Source: an uncultured Clostridium sp.
Lineage (GTDB): Bacteria; Bacillota; Clostridia; Clostridiales; Clostridiaceae
Direction of reading: 5' to 3'
Length of the DNA stretch: 64,000 nt
Assembly (NCBI GenBank): GCA_900548455.1
Contig: URKQ01000003.1
Location: forward strand, 123,112-187,111
Shown here: piece by piece, positions 18,237 through 26,453 of the stretch
Position numbering within the stretch: the stretch's first letter is position 1
Layout: each line of letters begins with the position of its first letter
Program-made: the position numbers and the translations under genes
Notes under the pieces: model-generated
Databases searched by the model: none
Seen by the model: the letters and a program-made list of their open reading frames with translations, nothing else
Told to the model about the DNA's origin: nothing

Positions 18237-19313
18237 TTACATATCATGTATAGCATTTTTAAGTTTTAAAATTGATTCCTCATAATCATTACATCCACTT
18301 AATACTTTAAATTCTTCCTGCTGAATAATAGATTCTAGTAGTTTCTTTCTTATTACCTTTTGACCATCTTCATCAACTTCTAATTTTAAGCCTTCAAAAT
18401 AAGGATTATTGTCATAGTTATATGGAGCCAAAATACATCCATCTATATATTTTTTAAACCATTTACCTGCAACATCTTTTTTATTCATCTCTATATTTAG
18501 CTTGCAATAATTATATGCACTGCAATTCATCCCTACTTTAAAATTTTCTTCTATATTATTTAAAGCTTCCAAATATAAAGCGGATTTATTATAATTTTTT
18601 TCTTCCTTATATATACTGGCCAAAATACTAATCATAGCCATACCTTGATTTAAATAATGAAGAAGCATGCTTTTACATAGTTTTTTTGCTTCATCATTTT
18701 TACCTTGTTGTCTATACAATGATGTATATAAAACCATAGGATCAATAAAAGAATTAGATAGCTCCTTTAAGGCTTCCTCACTTTTCTCATATCTTTTTAG
18801 CATCATCTCAATATTAGCAATGGAAAAAAGTGCACTAGGCACATATTTGGAAGAATCACTTTCTGCTACCTCATAAAACAACTTCAAGCAATACTCCATT
18901 CTTAAATTCATTTTTTCTTCTGTATTATCATCAGCCATCATAGAATACATTTGAATCAATCCAGCTATTACTAACTTTAAATATATACTATTAGGATATT
19001 CTTCTATATACTCTTTACTTACTTCTTCACCCTTTTCATAGCCTTTGTGGAGAAATATATTAGTTAATTCTTCTTTTATTTTTCTAACTCCATCATCAGA
19101 TAATTCTAGTTTAAACCCTAGCAATGTATCAATAGAGGTATTTAAAGCTCTTGCAATTGGAGCTAACAGTGAAATATCTGGAGTTGGGCATCCTGTTTCC
19201 CATTTACTTACTGCACCTGCTGATATACCAACCATATTAGCTAGCTGTTCTTGAGTAATATTTTTTTCTTTTCTCAATCGTAAAATTATATTACCTACAT
19301 TTATTTTATCCAT
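18237..19313 (-). CDS. XRE-family regulator with C-terminal TPR-like repeats
   Basis: Residues 1-65 are a Cro/C1-type helix-turn-helix (LRKEKNITQEQLANMVGIS, KWETGCPTP). The remaining 290 residues are helical and look like TPR repeats (paired aromatic/Ala positions every 34 residues or so). This architecture is shared with RRNPP-type and other ligand-responsive regulators of Firmicutes. It sits upstream of yhdT-panF on the same strand with 90 bases between, which contain an imperfect inverted repeat (18171-18179 with 18222-18230). No candidate signalling peptide gene was seen nearby. The inducer is unknown. Confidence 0.85.
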   Translation of the reverse strand: MDKINVGNIILRLRKEKNITQEQLANMVGISAGAVSKWETGCPTPDISLLAPIARALNTSIDTLLGFKLELSDDGVRKIKEELTNIFLHKGYEKGEEVSKEYIEEYPNSIYLKLVIAGLIQMYSMMADDNTEEKMNLRMEYCLKLFYEVAESDSSKYVPSALFSIANIEMMLKRYEKSEEALKELSNSFIDPMVLYTSLYRQQGKNDEAKKLCKSMLLHYLNQGMAMISILASIYKEEKNYNKSALYLEALNNIEENFKVGMNCSAYNYCKLNIEMNKKDVAGKWFKKYIDGCILAPYNYDNNPYFEGLKLEVDEDGQKVIRKKLLESIIQQEEFKVLSGCNDYEESILKLKNAIHDM

Positions 19314-19400
19314 AATATTTCCTCCAAAATCTTAGTACCTTTATTGTAAGTGAAAAATTAACACTCTACAATGGAGGACCATTATAGCTGACTTCAAAAA

Positions 19401-19421
19401 AACTTGAATGATATTCAAGTT
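19401..19421 (-). terminator. Terminator of the CsoR-like gene
   Basis: Perfect 9-bp arms 19401-19409 and 19413-19421 with a 3-base loop, followed on the minus strand by seven T. It lies 10 bases after the csoR-like stop. Confidence 0.85.
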
Positions 19422-19431
19422 TTCCTATGTA

Positions 19432-19803
19432 TTAAAAAAAGCTTTCTATGGCCTTGTTTAACTCAATTAAGGCTTGTTCATCACCTTTTTCTACAGCATC
19501 AACAATGCAGTGATCAATATGATCTTTCAATATTATTTTACCAGTATTATTTATAGCTGATTTTACTGCCGCTAACTGAATCAATACCTCTGAACAATCT
19601 CTTCCAGACTCAACCATTCTACGGATAGAATCAAGATGACCACTTGCTTTAGATAATCGATTTAATACGGCCTTAGTATTAGTATGTGTGTGAGTGTGAG
19701 TATGTATATGATTATGTCCGTCTTTATGTTCATGACTTATTTGCATTTTATTTTGACAATCTTTATTTTCAATTTTTTTAATATTTATATTAGACTTATC
19801 CAT
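19432..19803 (-). CDS. CsoR/RcnR/FrmR-family metal-sensing repressor with His-rich N-terminus
   Basis: The 80-residue C-terminal core is the all-helical CsoR fold. The metal-site residues are C70, H95 and C99; the spacing (25 then 4) matches the Cu(I) C-H-C triad of CsoR, not the C-H-H of RcnR. Residues 24-40 hold eight His, an extension that could bind extra metal. The family derepresses its operon when metal or electrophile binds. It has its own extended -10 (TGCTATAAT) just upstream and lies downstream of a methyltransferase and an ECF S component on the same strand, with no copper ATPase nearby. The sensed metal is therefore open. Confidence 0.9.
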   Translation of the reverse strand: MDKSNINIKKIENKDCQNKMQISHEHKDGHNHIHTHTHTHTNTKAVLNRLSKASGHLDSIRRMVESGRDCSEVLIQLAAVKSAINNTGKIILKDHIDHCIVDAVEKGDEQALIELNKAIESFF

Positions 19804-19863
19804 GAAATTAAAATACCCTTCCCCTACTTAATATTATGTAATTGTACCTATATTATAGCATAT

Positions 19864-19898
19864 AAAAGCATCACCAAAAATTTTACGGTGATGCTTTT
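19864..19898 (-). terminator. Terminator after the methyltransferase gene
   Basis: Perfect 12-bp arms 19864-19875 and 19887-19898. On the minus strand it ends the ECF S component/methyltransferase transcript; part of its 3' side overlaps the promoter of the CsoR-like gene. Confidence 0.75.
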
Positions 19899-19929
19899 TT
19901 ACCATTATTCTATTATATTATTAACTTTG

Positions 19930-20505
19930 TTATTTTACAGTTCCTGAAATAATATAAGCATATGGAGTATCACAAATTATATCTACATTAAACCATGGTT
20001 CAAATTTCTTAGCTTCTTCCACAACTGGTCTAAGTTCTGTAGAGATTTCTGAAGGAACATTACCATGACACTGATTTATAACTTGACGACCTGCTCCATG
20101 GGCAACAGTGAATCTACCTCTTGGTCCAAGTAATTTAGCAACCTGTTCTATGGTTGCTTCCTTATTTAAAAAGTGAGGATAAGCATTATACATAATTGCT
20201 ATATCAAAATTTTCTTCGTTAAATTCTAATAAATCTTTACATATAACTCTCACATTTTCTTTATCTGCAAATTTTTTCTGTGCAACCTGAACCATTTTAT
20301 TAGATATATCTATACCAACTAATTCTTGAATATTTAATTTCAACATTTCAGGGAACATCACTCCTGTTCCACAAGCAATATCTAAAACCCTGCTACCTTG
20401 CCCAGCTCCAGATAAATTTGCTATAGCTGTTCTTATAATATTATATTCAGTATAATCATCATCCCAATGTTCTGCATGTTTATTAAAAAACTCAACAACT
20501 TTCAT
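19930..20505 (-). CDS. Class I SAM-dependent methyltransferase linked to an ECF S component
   Basis: A 191-residue protein with the Rossmann-fold SAM site RVLDIACGTGVMFPE (motif I) and LVGIDIS (motif II), and NFDIAIMYNAYPH where the fourth strand begins. The closest general resemblance is small-molecule methyltransferases (UbiE/Methyltransf_11 type). The AHGAGRQVINQCHGN stretch in the second half has two His and a Cys. The gene starts 5 bases after the stop of the S-component gene, so the two are co-translated. The substrate is unknown; the context (metal sensor plus transporter) suggests modification of an imported or metal-binding compound. Confidence 0.85.
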   Translation of the reverse strand: MKVVEFFNKHAEHWDDDYTEYNIIRTAIANLSGAGQGSRVLDIACGTGVMFPEMLKLNIQELVGIDISNKMVQVAQKKFADKENVRVICKDLLEFNEENFDIAIMYNAYPHFLNKEATIEQVAKLLGPRGRFTVAHGAGRQVINQCHGNVPSEISTELRPVVEEAKKFEPWFNVDIICDTPYAYIISGTVK

Positions 20506-20510
20506 AATAA

Positions 20511-21047
20511 CTATCTACGTCCTTTTTCAATTAAGTTTGATTTTTCAAGTGCAAATATAATAGTCGGAATTAATAGAAGTTGAATCACAATTCCTGGAAC
20601 TGCTGTTACAAATGCTCCTGTAATCCACATCTTAAATGCATAATTTCCAGCTTGGAAAATAAATGCGTTAAGAACCCCCATAACTGCTCTTCCAACCACC
20701 ATGGATGTAATTAATGAAATATACAAATCTAAATAGCGACTCTTTGTATGAACTACATTAATTATCAAACCTGTCATTAAACCATAGACTGCAAGTTCAC
20801 ATAGCATCCCTGGTAAAATAGCTGCTGGTGGCATTCCTGTCATCACACTTGATAAAAGTGGTGTCATTATACCACATACTAATCCATATTTCCAACCACA
20901 TGCAAGTCCACAAATTAAAACTGGAATATGCATAGGTAAAAATACCCTACCTGCATTTGGTATTGTATGCATTGCCATTGGCAAAATTATACCAAGTGCT
21001 ATACACATTGCAGTAATTATTAAATTTTTTACTGAATTCTTTTTCAT
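20511..21047 (-). CDS. ECF transporter S component
   Basis: A 178-residue membrane protein with six hydrophobic helices and the S-component hallmarks GRVFLPMHIPVLICGL, TPLLSSVMTGMPP and ATAMC-like helix 1. S components confer substrate choice on energy-coupling factor importers; the shared EcfA/EcfA'/EcfT module is not in this window, so it would be a group II system. The ATG at 21047 has a GGGGGG ribosome binding site 8-9 bases upstream; the longer frame upstream is not used. The promoter carries an unusual C6G6 palindrome. The ligand is unknown. Confidence 0.85.
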   Translation of the reverse strand: MKKNSVKNLIITAMCIALGIILPMAMHTIPNAGRVFLPMHIPVLICGLACGWKYGLVCGIMTPLLSSVMTGMPPAAILPGMLCELAVYGLMTGLIINVVHTKSRYLDLYISLITSMVVGRAVMGVLNAFIFQAGNYAFKMWITGAFVTAVPGIVIQLLLIPTIIFALEKSNLIEKGRR

Positions 21048-21069
21048 ATAGAAATTCCCCCCAAGTCCC

Positions 21070-21123
21070 ATTATATATAGACAATATACCATATTGTATT
21101 TTATCTACAAGCCCCCCGGGGGG
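21070..21123 (-). promoter_or_regulatory. Promoter and putative CsoR-type operator of the S component/methyltransferase operon
   Basis: CCCCCCGGGGGG at 21112-21123 is a perfect GC palindrome in a very AT-rich region. Directly after it on the minus strand is TTGTAG (21110-21105), then 16 bases to TATATT (21088-21083), a plausible sigma-A promoter; a second TATAAT lies at 21075-21070. A further inverted repeat, ACAATAT-N3-ATATTGT, covers 21081-21097. CsoR/RcnR-family repressors are known to bind pseudo-palindromes with G/C tracts, and such a repressor is encoded in the same cluster. Confidence 0.5.
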
Positions 21124-21142
21124 TTATAAAACCTTTGATATT

Positions 21143-22300
21143 TTATATTCTAAGCTCATACTTTATTTTCTCAATTTTATTTAAAGCAAAGTTTAAATCT
21201 TCATAATCATGAGTAGCCATCAACGTCAACCTAAGTCGAGCTTCTCTCTTTTTTACAGTTGGAAACCTAATTGCAGGAATAAATATGCCTTCTTCCATCA
21301 ACTTATTACTAAAGTCGACTGTCAATTTTTCATCTCCTATTATAATTGGAATTATTGGAGTATTACTTTCTATATTAAATCCAATTTTTTTTAATCCTTC
21401 ACAAAAATACTCTATATTCTTAGACAGTTTCTTAGTTAAAAGTGTGTTTTCCATTATTATATCTAAGCTCTTAATAGTTCCACTGATAACCGCTGGAGAT
21501 ATTGCTGTAGAAAAAATAAAACTTCTAGCTTTATTTTTAATAAAATCTATAGTTTCCTTATCTCCACAAACAAAACCGCCTTCACTTCCAATTGCCTTAC
21601 TTAAGGTTCCAATAGTTATATCTACATGACAATTAAAATACTCACTACTACCTCTACCTGTTTTCCCAATTACTCCTGTAGCATGAGCATCATCTACTAT
21701 GGACAAAAGATTATTTTCTTTTGCTATAACCGATATTTCATCTACTCTAGCAATGTCTCCATCCATACTAAAAACGCTGTCTGTAATAATTATTCCTTTT
21801 GTAGCCTTTGTAATCTCAACTTTTTTTCTTAAGTCATTCATATCATTATGTTTATAAACTATTATCTTCCCTTTTGACAACCTACATCCATCAATTATAC
21901 TCGCATGATTAAGTTCATCACTAAATATAAAGGATTCTTCATCGCAAATAGCAGAAATAACTCCTAAATTGGCCATGTAACCAGTATTAAATACTAATGC
22001 ACTTTCAGTATTTTTAAATAGAGCTAATTTTTCTTCCAATAATTTATGTGGATTATAACTACCTGTGGTAAGCCTAGACCCACCTGACCCTAATCCATAT
22101 TTAATTAATCCCTGTATTGCAGCTTTCTTTACTCTTTCATCATTACTAAGTCCCAGATAATTATTTGAAGACATCAATAAAAGCTTTTTACCATCAATAA
22201 TAGCATATTTATCTTGGGGACTACTTAAATACCTGATCTCTCTATATAGATTGTTATCTTTTATCTGCTGTAACTTTTCTTTTATATCCATAGTTGCCAT
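21143..22300 (-). CDS. bioF: 8-amino-7-oxononanoate synthase (BioF)
   Basis: A 385-residue PLP-dependent enzyme of the alpha-oxoamine synthase family that joins pimeloyl-CoA and L-alanine to form 8-amino-7-oxononanoate. The Schiff-base Lys is in TLSKAIGSEGGF; the SSNNYLGLSND start, GSGGSRLTTG, DDAHATGVIG and DSVFSMDGD motifs are diagnostic. It follows bioW by 13 bases in the same operon. The start is uncertain between the ATG at 22300 and that at 22291, which has a better ribosome binding site (GGATGG). The later steps (bioA/K, bioD, bioB) are not in the window. Confidence 0.94.
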   Translation of the reverse strand: MATMDIKEKLQQIKDNNLYREIRYLSSPQDKYAIIDGKKLLLMSSNNYLGLSNDERVKKAAIQGLIKYGLGSGGSRLTTGSYNPHKLLEEKLALFKNTESALVFNTGYMANLGVISAICDEESFIFSDELNHASIIDGCRLSKGKIIVYKHNDMNDLRKKVEITKATKGIIITDSVFSMDGDIARVDEISVIAKENNLLSIVDDAHATGVIGKTGRGSSEYFNCHVDITIGTLSKAIGSEGGFVCGDKETIDFIKNKARSFIFSTAISPAVISGTIKSLDIIMENTLLTKKLSKNIEYFCEGLKKIGFNIESNTPIIPIIIGDEKLTVDFSNKLMEEGIFIPAIRFPTVKKREARLRLTLMATHDYEDLNFALNKIEKIKYELRI

Positions 22301-22313
22301 CCATTTCTTAAAT

Positions 22314-23099
22314 TTAAAATGTTTCGTCTATACTTTCATACTCTATATCATCATTAAAATAAATTTCATTTTTTATAAGAACTTTTTTTTCTTCAATATA
22401 CTTTATACACTCATTTAATGTAGTGCTTTTATCTAAGGATGAATCATAAAGAAACACTCTACCACCTTTACTGTCTCCTAGCTCTTTAAGATAAGGAAAC
22501 CTTATATATCCATATTTTTTAGAAGCTATATATCCTGCTGTATAATCTGGATCATCAGAATAACATATTTCCCCTATAATATTAGGTGCATTTGCTACCT
22601 TTGTAGCCAGTGCTAAAGCCTCTATAAAGTGTGCTTTATTATTTTTAGTTTTACAATTTAAATTACATTGTTCAAAATCCATATATGTAGCTCTTATTCC
22701 CCTATCCTTATCATCCTCTAATCTTTTCAATGAATGAATATCTACTACCATTGCCCCTCTTATATCACTATTTTTCTTTAGCATTGAAATTATTTCATTA
22801 CCTTTCTCCTCATCTATTCCAAGGTTTACTAATATTTTTTGTACAGACTTCATTCCTTCTATATGATCTCTTACCTTAATCGTAGTTACTTTTAAAGGCT
22901 CTAAATATTCTATTTCTTTATCATCAATGGCTTCAACCTTAATATTTATAAAATCAGATTTCCCCTTTGAATGATTCATAGCTCTTTTAACTAATACTTT
23001 TACAGCTTCTTCTAAACCCTCTTCATTTAAAATACTTTCAGCACCAGATATATGGTTTCCGTCCTTAGATGACCTCATCTTTATGCTATATAAACCCAT
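22314..23099 (-). CDS. bioW: 6-carboxyhexanoate-CoA ligase (pimeloyl-CoA synthetase)
   Basis: A 261-residue BioW. It activates pimelate with ATP and CoA to pimeloyl-CoA, the first dedicated step of the Bacillus-type biotin route. The start GLYSIKMRSS, the central RGIRATYMDF and the C-terminal KGGRVFLYDSS are conserved in the family. The ATG begins 3-7 bases after the preceding gene and uses AGAGATGGGG as ribosome binding site. The presence of bioW means that free pimelate, made or imported, is the carbon source. Confidence 0.93.
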   Translation of the reverse strand: MGLYSIKMRSSKDGNHISGAESILNEEGLEEAVKVLVKRAMNHSKGKSDFINIKVEAIDDKEIEYLEPLKVTTIKVRDHIEGMKSVQKILVNLGIDEEKGNEIISMLKKNSDIRGAMVVDIHSLKRLEDDKDRGIRATYMDFEQCNLNCKTKNNKAHFIEALALATKVANAPNIIGEICYSDDPDYTAGYIASKKYGYIRFPYLKELGDSKGGRVFLYDSSLDKSTTLNECIKYIEEKKVLIKNEIYFNDDIEYESIDETF

Positions 23100-23105
23100 A
23101 ATTTT

Positions 23106-23606
23106 TTACCCCATCTCTTTCTTTATATAATTTTCATATGGTGTAACCTTAACTATTTTCATAACTATCTTATAAAGAATATAAGCTGTTGCCGCTGTAT
23201 AAATCATTCCTGGAATGGCGGCAAATAACAATACCTTTAGCGGTGTACCCGTTATGAAAGACATAACTATTCTCCCAATAAAAGTTCCCATTGGACCTGC
23301 AATTGCTAATACTAAAAAATTATTCCCCAATATACTTATAATGCCCCCTGCAACAACTCTAAAAGTCATAGCTACAGCTACATTTAATATTGTATGAGTC
23401 CCTAATACTAAAGATATAATACTTGCAACTATTCCTGATAATATGTACTTTTCAAACCCAAATACTGCACAAATAGCTATAGCAATAGGTGCTGACATTT
23501 GAAATTCTGTACCTGGAATAATTCCCGGCACCTTAAAGCTTCCCGATATAAATATGATTACTGCTAGCAACGATATTAATGCTATTTCTTTTACTCTATT
23601 ATCCAT
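23106..23606 (-). CDS. ECF S-component-like membrane protein leading the biotin operon
   Basis: A 166-residue protein with about five to six hydrophobic helices (LISLLAVIIFISG, AIAICAVFGFEKYILSGIVAS, GGIISILGNNFLVLAIAGPMG). It has the general look of an S component and is compared with BioY, but lacks clear BioY signature residues. The ATG at 23606 is preferred because AGGA lies 6 bases before it; the GTG at 23618 would remove that spacing. It is the first gene of an operon with bioW and bioF, so it may import biotin, pimelate or another precursor. Function is inferred from position. Confidence 0.8.
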   Translation of the reverse strand: MDNRVKEIALISLLAVIIFISGSFKVPGIIPGTEFQMSAPIAIAICAVFGFEKYILSGIVASIISLVLGTHTILNVAVAMTFRVVAGGIISILGNNFLVLAIAGPMGTFIGRIVMSFITGTPLKVLLFAAIPGMIYTAATAYILYKIVMKIVKVTPYENYIKKEMG

Positions 23607-23645
23607 TTTATTCCTCACTATTACCTGCTTTTTCTTTCACCTTAA

Positions 23646-23701
23646 ATGATAATATAGAAAAAAATAATCGTCAACCTTATATTGTTATAAGGTTGACGAT
23701 T
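23646..23701 (-). promoter_or_regulatory. Promoter of the biotin operon within a BirA-like operator
   Basis: A perfect palindrome with 16-bp arms (23666-23681 and 23686-23701, 4-base loop) contains GTCAACC-N14-GGTTGAC, matching the BirA operator pattern (TTGTTAACC-spacer-GGTTAACAA) of biotin operons. On the minus strand its second arm carries -35 TTGACG (23674-23669), then 17 bases to -10 TATCAT (23651-23646). Start of transcription about 23639. Because a T run follows, the same palindrome can also terminate the alkylation-repair gene upstream. Confidence 0.7.
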
Positions 23702-23706
23702 TAAAA

Positions 23707-24366
23707 TTACTTCATAAGAAATGCTTTTTTATCAGTATCTATTTTTTCTAAGGCATATCGAAAAGCTATCCTGGGCATTATCTTTCTATTTTTCTCCAAG
23801 TAATGAAAAACCATATCTTGTTCCTTTTGTGAAAACACCTTTAACATCCATCCATAACCCTTAAGTACCAAGTGATTTTCATCTTTTAATAATAAATTAG
23901 ATATTTGAAATGGATCTATTTTCTCATAATCATTATGATTAATAGATGGAATAAGTACTACGGCAGAAGCTCTTCTAACCCAAAATTTTTCACATCTTGT
24001 CCACTTTAAAACTTCTTGATATAAATCTTTATTTTGTCTTATTAATTCTCCAAAAGCATGAGTGCAGAAATCATCACAGTCACCCCATCCTCTAACATAT
24101 TCTACAAGCCACCTATAAAAAACCTCATAAGTTTTATCATCATATTGTTTTCTTACTCTATATGCCCAATCATACGCTATTACTCCCATAGCCCAACTGC
24201 GTTCATTTAACAATTCTTCGCAAAGTAAAAGAACATTATCTATACTCTTATTCTCCAGTTTCTTAAACACCTTTGATGAGATTTTTCTTACATCTGAAGT
24301 TTTTAACCCCGTATCTTTAGTTAATCCTCCCAATGCTTGTTTAATTTCAACTAAAATTTTATCCAC
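23707..24366 (-). CDS. AlkD-like DNA alkylation repair protein (HEAT-like)
   Basis: A 219-residue helical protein of the DNA_alkylation (AlkC/AlkD) family. The motifs WAMGVIAYDWAYRVRKQYD, VEYVRGWGDCDDFCTHAFGE and KFWVRRASAVVLIPSI match the HEAT-repeat DNA glycosylases that remove N3- and N7-alkylated bases; the Asp and Trp of GWGDCDD are in the expected active-site region. It starts with GTG and has GGTGG upstream. It reads into the BirA-like palindrome downstream and is otherwise single. Confidence 0.85.
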   Translation of the reverse strand: MDKILVEIKQALGGLTKDTGLKTSDVRKISSKVFKKLENKSIDNVLLLCEELLNERSWAMGVIAYDWAYRVRKQYDDKTYEVFYRWLVEYVRGWGDCDDFCTHAFGELIRQNKDLYQEVLKWTRCEKFWVRRASAVVLIPSINHNDYEKIDPFQISNLLLKDENHLVLKGYGWMLKVFSQKEQDMVFHYLEKNRKIMPRIAFRYALEKIDTDKKAFLMK

Positions 24367-24666
24367 AATTACACCACCAAATTATTTTATTTTTAACAAA
24401 TACAATATGTATTTATTGTAATTTATACCAATAAATTTGTAAATATTTTGCTAGTAAATTTTCATTATTATAAAGGTATGAATATTCTTTAATATCTGTT
24501 ATTATTTATATGTAGATATTTTTGATTATTTTTAATTTAATAAAGAATATTCTAAAAATTTTAATTTTGCTAAATAAATGATAAAATAGTTTTTATCGAA
24601 ATTAAATTGTATTAAATCTTAATATTCAAGCTAATGATTAATTTACAAGGAAAGAAGGATTAACTT
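24367..24666. other. AT-rich divergent intergenic region
   Basis: Three hundred bases with no ORF. AAATAC-N5-GTATTT at 24401-24416 is a short inverted repeat near the repair gene. The hydrogenase promoter is probably near 24575-24590, with TAAAAT as a weak -10; I saw no clear redox-regulator site. Confidence 0.45.
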
Positions 24667-26397
24667 ATGATGACTATTTTTATAAACGATATGGAATTAA
24701 AAGTTTCAGAAAATAAAAACATACTCCAAATTGCAAGAGAAAATAATATTGATATTCCAGCGTTATGTTTTCTTGAAGATTGTAATAACATAGGTCAATG
24801 CGGAGTATGTCTAGTAGAAGTAATGGGTCAGGAAAAACTTTCTAGAGCATGTTGTTTAAAACCTAAAGACGGAATGAGAATTCTTACAAATAGTGAAAAA
24901 GTTTTAAATGAAAGAACTGAAACTATTAGTAAATTATTGGACAAGCATGATTTTAAATGTGGCAAATGTAATAGAAAAGATAGCTGCGAATTTTTAAAAC
25001 TAGTAATCAAGACTAAAGCCAGAGCGTCTAAGCCCTTTGTTCCTGAAGAAGGAATACATACTATAGATGATAGAAGTAAATCCATAGTAATGAATAGATC
25101 AAAATGCTTAACTTGTGGAAGATGTGTTGCTACTTGTAAAACTAAAGTAGGAACTAAAGCTATAACATTTCAAAAACATAATGATACTAGAGTTGTTGGA
25201 GCTGAAAATTTAAATTGCTTTGATGATACTAATTGTATTTTATGTGGTCAATGTGTAGTATCATGTCCCGTAGATGCGTTATCAGAGAAATCTCATATTG
25301 AAAGAATTGAAGCTGCTATTAAAGATAAAGATACTCATGTAATTGTTGCCATAGCTCCATCTGTTAGAACTGCAATGGGTGAAATGTTCGGAATGGGGTA
25401 TGGAGTAGATGTCACTGGAAAAGTCTATACAGCATTAAAAATGTTAGGTTTTGACAAGGTATTTGATATTAACTTTGCGGCTGACATAACAATAATTGAA
25501 GAAGCTAGCGAGCTTATCGAGAGAATTTCAACGGGAGGTCCATTCCCAATGTTCACTTCATGTTGTCCAGCATGGATTAGACTAGTAGAAAATTACTACC
25601 CTGAACTATTAAAAAATATATCTACAGTTAAGTCGCCACAACAAATATTTGGAGCAGCTAGTAAAACCTATTACTCTAAAATTACAGGTATCGAACCTAA
25701 GAAAATATTCACAGTATCAATTATGCCTTGTATAGCTAAAAAATATGAAGCGGACAAGCCTGAAATGGAAAGTGATGATGTACGCCATATAGATGCAGTA
25801 CTTACAACAAGAGAATTAGGTAGACTTATTAAAAAAGCTAAAATTGATTTTCCTAATTTATCTGACTCCATCGCTACACCTGCCATGGGAATGTACAGTG
25901 GTGCAGGTACTATCTTCGGTGCAACTGGAGGAGTAATGGAAGCTGCCCTTAGAACTGCAAAAGACTATGTAGAAGGTGAATCTTTTAAGGATATAGAATA
26001 TGAAATGGTTAGAGGACTATCTGGAATAAAGGAAGCAACTGTAAATATTAAAGGTTCTAATTACAATATAGCTGTTATAAATGGTGCTAGCAATCTATTT
26101 GAATTTATGAAGAGTGGTAAAATGCAAGAAAAACAGTATCATTTCATTGAAGTAATGGCATGTAATGGTGGATGTGTTAACGGTGGTGGACAACCTCATG
26201 TACCTGCAAAAGAAAAATCTGAAATGGATATTAGAAGTCTTAGAGCCTCTGTTTTATATAACCAAGATAAATCTTTACCAAGAAGAAAATCTCATCAAAA
26301 CGAGGCCGTATTTAAAATGTATGCTACATATATGGGTATGCCAGGTAAGTCTCTTGCCCATAAACTTTTCCACACTGAACATATTGGTAAAAAATAA
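24667..26397 (+). CDS. hydA: [FeFe] hydrogenase, CpI-like monomeric type
   Basis: A 576-residue ferredoxin hydrogenase that disposes of electrons as H2 during fermentation. In order: a plant-type [2Fe-2S] domain (C34, C45, C48, C62 region), an HxC-type [4Fe-4S] site (KCGKCNRKDSC), two ferredoxin [4Fe-4S] clusters (CLTCGRCVATC and CILCGQCVVSCP), then the H-cluster motifs TSCCPAW (about 297), MPCIAKK (about 352) and ACNGGCVNGGGQP (about 497). All H-cluster cysteines are intact. The start uses AGAAGGA. No maturase genes (hydEFG) are nearby; they must be elsewhere. It stands alone and ends at a terminator. Confidence 0.97.
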   Translation: MMTIFINDMELKVSENKNILQIARENNIDIPALCFLEDCNNIGQCGVCLVEVMGQEKLSRACCLKPKDGMRILTNSEKVLNERTETISKLLDKHDFKCGKCNRKDSCEFLKLVIKTKARASKPFVPEEGIHTIDDRSKSIVMNRSKCLTCGRCVATCKTKVGTKAITFQKHNDTRVVGAENLNCFDDTNCILCGQCVVSCPVDALSEKSHIERIEAAIKDKDTHVIVAIAPSVRTAMGEMFGMGYGVDVTGKVYTALKMLGFDKVFDINFAADITIIEEASELIERISTGGPFPMFTSCCPAWIRLVENYYPELLKNISTVKSPQQIFGAASKTYYSKITGIEPKKIFTVSIMPCIAKKYEADKPEMESDDVRHIDAVLTTRELGRLIKKAKIDFPNLSDSIATPAMGMYSGAGTIFGATGGVMEAALRTAKDYVEGESFKDIEYEMVRGLSGIKEATVNIKGSNYNIAVINGASNLFEFMKSGKMQEKQYHFIEVMACNGGCVNGGGQPHVPAKEKSEMDIRSLRASVLYNQDKSLPRRKSHQNEAVFKMYATYMGMPGKSLAHKLFHTEHIGKK

Positions 26398-26414
26398 TAT
26401 TTTATACATAACAA

Positions 26415-26446
26415 AAATGGATGCATTAAAATCGATGCATCCATTT
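26415..26446. terminator. Terminator between hydA and the SdpI-like gene
   Basis: Perfect 12-bp arms 26415-26426 and 26435-26446. The better T run is on the minus strand; it also ends the hydrogenase transcript. Confidence 0.75.
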
Positions 26447-26453
26447 AAATTGC

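Noticed and set aside
21112..21123. C6G6 palindrome as an assembly error or stand-alone terminator
   Set aside because: It lies after the S-component promoter direction and before bioF's end with no T run directly following; its place at a -35 box argues for an operator, though this stays unproven.
24400..24660. Possible Rex or other redox-regulator site before hydA
   Set aside because: Only AT-rich partial matches; no complete TTGTTAA-type palindrome.
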